A stretch of 36,716 nt of DNA from Candidatus Thermoplasmatota archaeon. Lineage in GTDB: Archaea > Thermoplasmatota > Thermoplasmata > UBA10834. Position numbers and translations under genes: made by a program. Location: the NCBI GenBank assembly GCA_018814355.1, contig JAHIZT010000129.1, positions 1 to 36,716 of the forward strand, in the 5' to 3' direction. Under the pieces are notes generated by a model. The model ran no database searches and was not told the DNA's origin. It saw only the letters and a program-made list of their open reading frames with translations. Every line of letters starts with the position of its first letter. Within the stretch, counting starts at the first letter, position 1. Of the stretch, positions 6,747 to 17,210 are shown one piece after another.

Positions 6747-8210
6747 CTACTTCAGTTCCTTCTCGCTCTTCCTGACGATGTCCTGGAGCTCCTTTGCAAC
6801 GTCGTCTTCCGGAGGCACCGATCTTGCACCCTTCAAGAGCTCCCTCGCCTTCGCGTTGGCCCTTCTGACCGGGTCGATTGAGCCGTGCTTCACCCAGTCC
6901 TCGTAGGTTCCGTATTCGAATACCATGGGGGACCATGCGTCCCTGAGGTGTTTGAGCGTGTGCCTCTTTGCCAGGAATGTTCCTCCGATGCCCACTTCTC
7001 TGATGAGGTCGCCAGCGATGGTTTCATCGTTCACATCTATCCCCTTGGCAATGTGCAGTAACTCCGTGACGATATCGTAGTCAAGCATGAGCTGCTCGAA
7101 CGATAGCACCGTCGATGCCTCAAGCAAGCCGAAACCGTTGACCATGTCCGCACCAGCGTTGACTGCGAGAAGAGTCCCCAGACAGTGCTCCGTGGCTGCC
7201 TGGCTACCAGGAACAAGCGCGTTGGTTCCGAAGGTCCCTGCCTGGGCGGGGAGTTTGTAGTGCTTAGCCAGGTCCACGATCGCGGCGCATAACAGCGCGG
7301 CCTCTGGAGAGCCCGACACATATGCTCCTGTCCTCGGTTCCATCATGGACAGGGTAGAACCGTAGATCGCTTTCGCGCCCTTCCTAGCGCACTGTGTGAG
7401 CGTCAGGATCGCCATGATCTCTGCGTTGCTGACCACAAGTGTCCCAGCCATGGTGACGGGCCCTGAGACGCCGGCCTCAACCATGCTCATCATCATGACC
7501 GGAACCCCTGCCTTCGCGAACTCTATCGTCGCCTCGCTGCCTCCTCCGTCCAGGTTCAACGGAGGAACAGCGCAAATGATTCCTGCGAGATTCGGCTTCT
7601 GCAGCAGCTTATCCCTACCGCCGGCCACTGCGGCTGCCATGTCAATCTGGAGCCTCGCCTCCGCTCCCGTCGTCGTGGACTCAGACATCACGAACTTGTC
7701 GGTGTTGGAGTAGGCTGCGTGGATCTGGTGCAACACATGTGCATGCAATGGCACGTCTTGGGGCGCTACTGAAGGTGTGAAGTACCCGACCCCGGGCAGG
7801 ACGTTCGCCAGGCGCGCGCAGTCGACTATGTCCTGCTTCCTGGCCGGTCTTCTCTTGCCGGAATCGATATCGATTGTCTGCACCCCGCACCCATCAAAAG
7901 TGAAGTAGACATGTGAGTTGTCCAGCTCGACGTCGAAATCGGGGTTACGCGCGCCAAGCTTGTACTCCTTCGGGGTGCTCCTGATGGACTTCTCGACCAG
8001 GTCTTTGGGTATCCTCGCGATCTGCTTCTCATTGTTCACATCTGCACCATGCTGGCGCAAGAGGTCGAGGGCGATGCCACTATAAATCCTGACCCCCACT
8101 CTCTCTAGTACGTCGAGGGATTCGTCATGGATGCGCTGGAAGGCGTCCCTATCGATCAGCTGCGTGGAGTTCTTTCTCATGCTCAGTTTCCTGAAGTCTC
8201 CCGAGGTCAT
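6747..8210 (-). CDS. MttB-family corrinoid methyltransferase lacking pyrrolysine
   Basis: The 487-residue product belongs to the trimethylamine methyltransferase (MttB) superfamily, TIM-barrel enzymes that move a methyl group from a quaternary or tertiary amine to a corrinoid protein. Landmarks include RIHDESLDVLERVGV near the N-terminus, PLNLDGGGSE, GPVTMAGTL, GAYVSGSPEAALL and LEASTVLSFEQL. Around the Pyl site of true MttB (about 334) this protein reads AGTFGTNALVPG, so the position aligns with Gly328 and no UAG is present. Pyl-less members such as MtgB demethylate glycine betaine, so a quaternary amine is a plausible substrate (inference). ATG 8210 follows GGTGGG; the GTG at 8219 overlaps that site. 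An ATTTAAAG box lies at 8245-8252. The stop is TAG. Confidence 0.88.
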   Translation of the reverse strand: MTSGDFRKLSMRKNSTQLIDRDAFQRIHDESLDVLERVGVRIYSGIALDLLRQHGADVNNEKQIARIPKDLVEKSIRSTPKEYKLGARNPDFDVELDNSHVYFTFDGCGVQTIDIDSGKRRPARKQDIVDCARLANVLPGVGYFTPSVAPQDVPLHAHVLHQIHAAYSNTDKFVMSESTTTGAEARLQIDMAAAVAGGRDKLLQKPNLAGIICAVPPLNLDGGGSEATIEFAKAGVPVMMMSMVEAGVSGPVTMAGTLVVSNAEIMAILTLTQCARKGAKAIYGSTLSMMEPRTGAYVSGSPEAALLCAAIVDLAKHYKLPAQAGTFGTNALVPGSQAATEHCLGTLLAVNAGADMVNGFGLLEASTVLSFEQLMLDYDIVTELLHIAKGIDVNDETIAGDLIREVGIGGTFLAKRHTLKHLRDAWSPMVFEYGTYEDWVKHGSIDPVRRANAKARELLKGARSVPPEDDVAKELQDIVRKSEKELK

Positions 8211-8324
8211 GTGTCCCACCTTCGTCCTGTGGGTATCCGCTCAGATTTAAAGAAGTTATTGAGAATATGACATCAAGGTGAATCTGGATTGGACGAGCGA
8301 CGGACCGATGTCGAACAGAAGTAC

Positions 8325-8399
8325 CTAAATATCAACATCCCAATCCGTTTTTCCCAGCAGCTAGGAGGACTCAGACGATTCAGCTGAATCTGTCCTCCT
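8325..8399 (+). promoter_or_regulatory. Promoter and hairpin leader of the beta-lactamase-fold gene
   Basis: A TATA-like CTAAATATC (8325-8333) predicts a transcript start near 8356. The leader would then begin with a strong stem-loop. The outer arms are AGGAGGA (8363-8369) and TCCTCCT (8393-8399), enclosing the perfect palindrome GATTCAGCTGAATC (8377-8390). The gene's ATG is about 75 nt from the predicted start, a long leader for this window. Confidence 0.45.
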
Positions 8400-8429
8400 C
8401 TCTCTGAGGGTATTGAGGGGCGGTCGTCT

Positions 8430-9470
8430 ATGACAATAGAGAAGAGGAGACAGTCATCATCGAACATCGAGCTAGCCAAGCTCCGCTCCGAGATACAGAA
8501 GACCACAAGGGACGTGAAGGGTCAATTGGGCCTTTACATGAAACATGTCGAATCTGGCAGAGAGATTGCGATTGATGCCGACAAGATATTCCCCCTGGGT
8601 AGCGTCTTCAAGATTCCCATCATGGTCGAGGCATACAGGCAGGTGAACGAGGGTCTGCTCTCGATGGACGAGAAGATAAAGCTCGAGAACAGGAACTACT
8701 GTATCGGATCTGGAATACTCCAGTATCTCTCTCCCGGTCTTGAGCTCACAATCCGCGACCTCATCACCCTCATGATCGTCGCCACGGACAACACCGCCTC
8801 GGAGATGCTCTGGAAGAGGATTGGAATTCAGAGGGTCAACATGCTGATCCGCGAGCTGGGGCTCGCGAAGACTTCGATCTACCTTCCATGGAGAGAGGGC
8901 TTCCTTCTGACGATGGGGAAGGGGCCGTTCAAGGACATGCTCGTGCAGGATGCCGGGCGAAAATGGAAGGGCTTCTCCGACCTTGGCAGGATGAAGATAT
9001 TGAACGAGATTGACACCGAGTTCGCAAACCTATCCATCGAGGATTTCCGAAGGGAGTATGAGAACCTCTACGGGATGAAGGAGGAGAAGAAGTTCAGAAC
9101 CCAACGCGAATACGACCAGGTCTTCGATAACATCGGGACCCCGCGTGAGATAGGCATCCTGCTCGAAAAGACGCTCAAAGGCGAAGTGGTGTCCAGGGAG
9201 GCTAGCATGGAGATGCTCGGCATGATGATGAGGAACCTGGGCTCCTCCTCCGTTCCTCACTACCTCTCCGACGACGTAGTCGTTGCCTCGAGATCCGGAG
9301 TGACCGCTGGATCCGTGAACAATGCCGGCATAATCTACGTGAACTCGAACTCGCACATCATCCTTTGCGTCTTCTTCAAGAGGCTCGGAGAGAAGAACCC
9401 TGAGAAGGCCCAGATTGCGGAGGCCAAGATCGCGAGGCTGGTATACGACTATTTCTCTCGTGTCAAGTGA
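8430..9470 (+). CDS. Class A beta-lactamase-fold serine hydrolase
   Basis: A 346-residue protein with the active-site set of the serine beta-lactamase/DD-peptidase fold. It has SxxK (S58-V-F-K61), a TDN triad in place of SDN (ATDNTAS), and RSG-TAG in place of KTG near the C-terminus. The spacing fits class A (Beta-lactamase2 family), with an insertion of about 70 residues between the second and third motifs. There is no signal peptide or membrane segment, so it should act in the cytoplasm, and no classical omega-loop ExxLN was found. Archaea lack murein, so hydrolysis of a peptide, ester or amide other than beta-lactams is more likely than resistance. The ATG 8430 start follows GGGGCGGT. Confidence 0.8.
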   Translation: MTIEKRRQSSSNIELAKLRSEIQKTTRDVKGQLGLYMKHVESGREIAIDADKIFPLGSVFKIPIMVEAYRQVNEGLLSMDEKIKLENRNYCIGSGILQYLSPGLELTIRDLITLMIVATDNTASEMLWKRIGIQRVNMLIRELGLAKTSIYLPWREGFLLTMGKGPFKDMLVQDAGRKWKGFSDLGRMKILNEIDTEFANLSIEDFRREYENLYGMKEEKKFRTQREYDQVFDNIGTPREIGILLEKTLKGEVVSREASMEMLGMMMRNLGSSSVPHYLSDDVVVASRSGVTAGSVNNAGIIYVNSNSHIILCVFFKRLGEKNPEKAQIAEAKIARLVYDYFSRVK

Positions 9471-9484
9471 CACTCCGATTCGCG

Positions 9485-10759
9485 TCAGCCCTGGATGAGT
9501 ACTGCTCTCTTCTCTATGAGCGCGGCTTCTCTTTCGGTCAGCGTGCGCTTGTCGACAGTTACAATCAGCCGGGAATTATGGGCGACAATCAGGTCCTTCA
9601 AGTGGTCAAGCGTTGTAAGGGCCTTCTTGAAATCGGCATACGTCACTATCGACTCGAAACCGTCCACCAGTATGATTGAGTTCTTGCCCTTTTCCAGGAA
9701 TCTGACGATAGTACCGGTCAGGATACCTGTGTTCGCCGGGTGAATCGCTTCGCTACCAGGGGAGGTCGAAAGCCAGATCATGGCAGTCTTCTTGAGGCCG
9801 TAGGTAGGCTTGATCATGCTGGGAGGCTTCCGCGTGATGATCAGTCCCTCAAGACCTTGGCTGAGGCCTTGCACGATCAATTCATAGCCCCTTCTGGAGT
9901 CCGTGCTCCAGATGACATAGGTGTTCCTTGGAGCGAGCTCTCTCATGGCCTCTTTTGAGCCATAGGTCTCTGGGGCTGGCTCCACTGAAGGGAACCTCGC
10001 ACTGGAGAGGAGGAGCATGCCGAATCCAAGGCTGAGCATGGCGTACGACCCTATGTAGAAGACATCTGGCATCGATCCCACTGAGTATGCACCCGAGGCC
10101 TCGTAAATTGTGTAAAGCGAATCGCCCACTGTATAGAAGGCAATTGAGACTCCGACGATGATCCAGCAGTCTTCGAGGAGGCCCTTCCGGAACGACCATA
10201 TGAGCATGATGACGAGGCTAAGTATGACTGCGTCTAGGGGAGTGTACAGGTTCCAGGTGACTTTCTCCAGGGTGGACATGTCCGTCGAACCATATGATTC
10301 GCGGACCACGTATATCAGGAGCGGAGAAACTGCCAGCCAGAACGCAGCCTGGACCGCAATGATCTGGCGAGAGATCTTGACCTTTGCGTCACGGATGACC
10401 TTGAACAGCAAGGCTATCAAGGCGACATAGCCGCTTAGCCAGAAGAGGTCAGCGAGAGAAACAGTGACCTCTTCGTCGATCACCTCCGCGTAGATGCTCC
10501 AGGTCAGCTCTCCCAATGCCAATAGGGTGAACGCGACCACCAACCCGAGGTTGATCTCGGGCGACGGGCTCTTCCTAGTGAACCAGTAGAGCGCGAAAGC
10601 GAGGATTGCAGCAGCCAGGGCGAAAACCGGATTGGTTGCATTGCCCATGAGTACTCCATCGTCCTCGTTCAGCAACGAGAACACTATGTAGACGACAATC
10701 ACGATGAATGGAGTCGCTGTCAGAAACAATCCGAGATTCGTCCTTGGTATGATGGCCAT
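9485..10759 (-). CDS. Multi-pass membrane protein with C-terminal DUF835 domain
   Basis: The 424-residue product has about eight hydrophobic segments in its first 270 residues, then a cytoplasmic DUF835 domain (about 295-420). That domain shows TYVIWS, GLIITRKPP, MIWLST, HPANTGIL and IILVDGFESI. The architecture of a membrane sensor plus DUF835 suggests signal input, but the signal is unknown. Its DUF835 part aligns end to end with the free-standing protein at 5081-5659. ATG 10759 is preferred over the TTG at 10813, because a TTGATATACTC box at about 10804-10812 would start transcription near 10781. It converges on the serine hydrolase gene, with 14 nt between the stops. Confidence 0.8.
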   Translation of the reverse strand: MAIIPRTNLGLFLTATPFIVIVVYIVFSLLNEDDGVLMGNATNPVFALAAAILAFALYWFTRKSPSPEINLGLVVAFTLLALGELTWSIYAEVIDEEVTVSLADLFWLSGYVALIALLFKVIRDAKVKISRQIIAVQAAFWLAVSPLLIYVVRESYGSTDMSTLEKVTWNLYTPLDAVILSLVIMLIWSFRKGLLEDCWIIVGVSIAFYTVGDSLYTIYEASGAYSVGSMPDVFYIGSYAMLSLGFGMLLLSSARFPSVEPAPETYGSKEAMRELAPRNTYVIWSTDSRRGYELIVQGLSQGLEGLIITRKPPSMIKPTYGLKKTAMIWLSTSPGSEAIHPANTGILTGTIVRFLEKGKNSIILVDGFESIVTYADFKKALTTLDHLKDLIVAHNSRLIVTVDKRTLTEREAALIEKRAVLIQG

Positions 10760-10867
10760 ATCAACCGCAGACTTTCTTTCGCATGGTCTATTTTGGTTCA
10801 GAGAGTATATCAATGCCGTGGTCGACCTACCAAATCTGATAATCGCATAGTCCTGACGACATCTGGC

Positions 10868-11455
10868 TCAGCGCTTCCAGATGCTCTCCTTGTCCCTTAG
10901 CTCAGCTGCAAGCCCACCCTTTCTTGTCATCTCCTTCTGGGCTATGCACAACGGGACTATTGCCACATTCGTCTCTTCCTTCACGAGAGCTGCAAGCGAG
11001 GTCGCAATCTCCTTCGCCTGGCCTTCCGTTACCGAGCTGTCGTCATAGACGACAGCGACATCTACCTCTTCTCCCGGGGCGTGCTCCCCGCGACCGATAC
11101 TCCCGAAGAGCCTGCATTCCAGTATCCACGGCTGCTCTCCGAGACGACTGGCATATGCCCTGGCTGCCGTCCTCTGTGGGTCCGTGTCAGGAATCATCCG
11201 AAGGACTTTCAGTCTCTCCCTGTCTTCCGTCAGGGTCACGCCAATCGCGTTTCCGATCTTCCGAGTCCTCACGAGACCTGTCTTCTTCAACTCCTTCACA
11301 GCCCTCCAGGTGGTCATCGTCGGGACTTTTGCCGTCCTCGAAAGCTCGTTGATAGTGAAATCACGGTCGGGATATGACTTGAGTGCGCGAATTATCTCAA
11401 CGCGTCCCTTCCGAGCCAGTATTGTCAAAGACTCACGCGAGAGCATCCTAATCAT
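10868..11455 (-). CDS. Winged-helix/nucleotidyltransferase fusion (MNT-like)
   Basis: A 195-residue protein with an N-terminal winged helix-turn-helix (about 5-80, ArsR/MarR-like: FTINELSRTAKVPTMTTWRAV) and a C-terminal minimal nucleotidyltransferase domain. The catalytic pattern is FGSIGRGE followed by DVAVV (GSxGRGE...DxD-like). Related minimal nucleotidyltransferases are antitoxins of the HEPN-MNT type, or regulators that modify a partner, but no HEPN gene lies nearby. The HTH part suggests DNA binding and possibly autoregulation through the repeats at 11462-11490. Transcription appears nearly leaderless, from a TATA-like site at about 11470-11480. It is divergent from PolX. Confidence 0.8.
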   Translation of the reverse strand: MIRMLSRESLTILARKGRVEIIRALKSYPDRDFTINELSRTAKVPTMTTWRAVKELKKTGLVRTRKIGNAIGVTLTEDRERLKVLRMIPDTDPQRTAARAYASRLGEQPWILECRLFGSIGRGEHAPGEEVDVAVVYDDSSVTEGQAKEIATSLAALVKEETNVAIVPLCIAQKEMTRKGGLAAELRDKESIWKR

Positions 11456-11461
11456 ATCTCC

Positions 11462-11490
11462 GATGGTATAGTTATATCAGATGTGGTATA
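11462..11490. promoter_or_regulatory. Direct repeats in the HTH-nucleotidyltransferase promoter
   Basis: GATGGTATA (11462-11470) and GATGTGGTATA (11480-11490) place two GGTATA units 20 bp apart, about two helical turns, across the minus-strand TATA region. This is a reasonable operator for the HTH protein encoded immediately downstream. Confidence 0.35.
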
Positions 11491-11617
11491 ATAGAATGAC
11501 GCTTAAGTCCAGCCAGTATCTGTCGCCGAATGATGCATAAGTAGATGGGAATGCGCACGGTCTATGGAAACGTATATTCGAAGCATCGTGGATTTGGATT
11601 GGAACCTGGTATGTCTC

Positions 11618-15345
<3,728 letters not shown>

Positions 15346-15631
15346 ACCTCGCTCAGGCCCAATCTGAACGTCGTATGGCCTGGTTTGCATCTGGTGATAC
15401 TGGTAGAGCATGATTATTATAGCCTGGACTGCCAGACTCTACGTGCACACAAACGCTGTCGGAGTGAGAACTAGCTTGCCCTACTCATCTGCTCCTCGGA
15501 AGAGCCAAACGCAGAACGAACTCCCGGATGCTCAGGCGGACCGGTACCACAAGAAACTCCAGAGGATTCTGCGTCCAGCTGACACCGTTCCCGGGGAGCT
15601 CTCAGGAGGGTCGGGCACAGTGGAGCGTCGC

Positions 15632-16360
15632 ATGAGTGAGAAGATGAAGGAGGCGACGCTCTCTCCCAGACTGGTCAATCCTGTGTCCGTGCCCCAGGAC
15701 GACAGCCCGCTGTTCCAATGCACGGAGTGCGACATGATCGTCAAGGAGTCGGACCCATACTGTCCGTTCTGCGGTGCGATTTTCGCGGATGGAATACTGG
15801 CGGAACAGGCGGAATCGGAGTCTGAACCCCAGAAGCCCCCCGCTGGGGATTCAGCGGTCGAGAAGCCCGCACGAAGAGAGCCCATGGTAAGGCCAGACAA
15901 ATTCGACCTGTTCAGCCTGCTCGGCACTAGGTCGAGGTCAAAGGAGCTGCTCTATAGAGAGGCTCTCAGAGGTTTCCCGGGGTCTGCCAGGCTTCTCGAG
16001 GAAATAGAGCACCTGATCTCTGACATAAGCTCCCTCGGGACAGACACGACCAAGGCGCGGAGGCTGATGGGGAGCGCATGGGAGGCCGCGAGAGATGGCG
16101 ATTGGAATCTGGTCACGGCGCTAGCTCATCAGACAGAGGAGATGGTAGCGCCTAGCATACCGGATCTTGTGAGGTCTGAGATCGCAAGAGCTCGGACACA
16201 TCTAGCAGAGGCGAAGGCGTTGGGCGTCGACATATCACAATACGTTCTTCAGATCAAGAGCGCCGTTCAAGCTCTCCACGCCAACGACCCAGATGAGGCA
16301 TTGAGGGTCACCAAGGAGCTCATGGATTCAATGAGAGAGGATTCGATCTCCTGGAAGTAG
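15632..16360 (+). CDS. Zinc-ribbon protein with helical C-terminus
   Basis: I do not recognise this 242-residue protein. Near residues 29-47 it has a CxxC...CxxC zinc ribbon (CTECDM...CPFCG), then a charged, Pro/Glu-rich linker. The helical C-terminal half (about 95-240) contains the pattern A-x-L-G-V-D-I followed by amphipathic helices, like the tandem helical repeats seen in other Thermoplasmata proteins. There is no membrane segment. The frame is open from 15410, but ATG 15632 has GGAG six bases before it and the upstream translation is low-complexity and unlikely. The 15346-15631 gap shows no other gene. A regulatory or scaffold role is only a guess. It ends in TAG. Confidence 0.65.
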   Translation: MSEKMKEATLSPRLVNPVSVPQDDSPLFQCTECDMIVKESDPYCPFCGAIFADGILAEQAESESEPQKPPAGDSAVEKPARREPMVRPDKFDLFSLLGTRSRSKELLYREALRGFPGSARLLEEIEHLISDISSLGTDTTKARRLMGSAWEAARDGDWNLVTALAHQTEEMVAPSIPDLVRSEIARARTHLAEAKALGVDISQYVLQIKSAVQALHANDPDEALRVTKELMDSMREDSISWK

Positions 16361-16420
16361 GCCGGACACAATCAAGCACTTCTGCTTCTGGACGGTTCAC
16401 CTGATTCTTTGACCAGAGCC

Positions 16421-16429
16421 TTTTTATTT
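16421..16429 (+). promoter_or_regulatory. TATA-like box of the kinase-fold gene
   Basis: TTTTTATTT stands 24-32 nt before ATG 16453, so the transcript would be almost leaderless. Confidence 0.45.
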
Positions 16430-16452
16430 CAGGAACAGCGTTTTTCCATCGC

Positions 16453-17184
16453 ATGCTTAGTGATTTGACCATGCTCGATGCCTTCGGATGGGAGGCAATC
16501 AAGAAGGCTCTGAACCAGAGAGTCGTGTTGGGCACGGTCAGGTTGGTGCCCAGCAGAAGGAACCGGGTGTGGGCCGTAGAGACGGACGTCAGACCCGTCG
16601 TAGTCAAGAAGTCGCTCTCGGGCAGATGCGGGAACGAGTTCGAGGTAATCATTCAGGCCAAGGGCGCAGGCCTGAATGTCCCATACCCCCTTTTCATGGA
16701 AGGAGACTACCTTGTGTCCGAGTACGTCCAGGGGGAGACATGCGACACGCTCATCAACCACATGTTCAGCAACCGGGCAGCAGAGGGCATGGGTGAATGG
16801 CTCGCGAGCTTCCACGGTCTCCTAGGACATGGCCCGACCACCAAGGTGATGAAAGACGCTGTGCTCTCGAACTTCATACTGTCAGATGAAAAGATATTTG
16901 GCGTCGACCTCGAAGACGCCGGTCCCGGCGATCCGCTGGATGACGTTGGGCAGCTTTGCGCTGCGATCCTTGGAAGTGAACCATTCTTCACCCCAATAAA
17001 GTTCGATCTGTGTCTGCGCATGGTCCAAAGCTATGAGAGGACCTCAAGCATGGACGTCATCGACGTGGTCCGGCCGTATGTGTCCAAGCACCTAATGTTG
17101 GATTCGAAGAACAAGCCGCTCTTCAGACGCACCATTGTCTCTGCTGCTCGCAGCATCGAGAAGGGATGGCCCGCACTCGCGTGA
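16453..17184 (+). CDS. Atypical protein-kinase-fold protein
   Basis: A 243-residue protein resembling the small archaeal kinases of the Rio/Bud32/aminoglycoside-phosphotransferase fold. Visible elements are the ATP-lysine strand (VVVKKSL), a hinge-like YLVSEYVQGE, the helix GEWLASFHG, a catalytic-loop equivalent KDAVLSNFIL (Asp and Asn kept, but the HxD/HGD His absent) and a metal-loop equivalent GVDLEDAG. A glycine-rich loop is not obvious. It may be a small-molecule or protein kinase, or a degenerate one. It converges on the coiled-coil gene with 26 nt between stops. ATG 16471 is a possible shorter start. Confidence 0.65.
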   Translation: MLSDLTMLDAFGWEAIKKALNQRVVLGTVRLVPSRRNRVWAVETDVRPVVVKKSLSGRCGNEFEVIIQAKGAGLNVPYPLFMEGDYLVSEYVQGETCDTLINHMFSNRAAEGMGEWLASFHGLLGHGPTTKVMKDAVLSNFILSDEKIFGVDLEDAGPGDPLDDVGQLCAAILGSEPFFTPIKFDLCLRMVQSYERTSSMDVIDVVRPYVSKHLMLDSKNKPLFRRTIVSAARSIEKGWPALA

Positions 17185-17210
17185 GCGCAAATGTAACGGG
17201 CGAACGGAGG

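Noticed and set aside
3234-8210. Pyrrolysine codons in the methyltransferase genes
   Set aside because: No in-frame TAG occurs inside either gene; the TAGs found are at the normal protein ends, and reading through would add only short non-conserved tails.
8430-9470. Antibiotic-resistance beta-lactamase
   Set aside because: No signal peptide, KTG changed to RSG, no recognisable omega-loop motif and an archaeal context; only the fold assignment is kept.
15410-15631. N-terminal extension of the zinc-ribbon protein
   Set aside because: The frame is open, but the translation is irregular and the ATG at 15632 has a good SD site.
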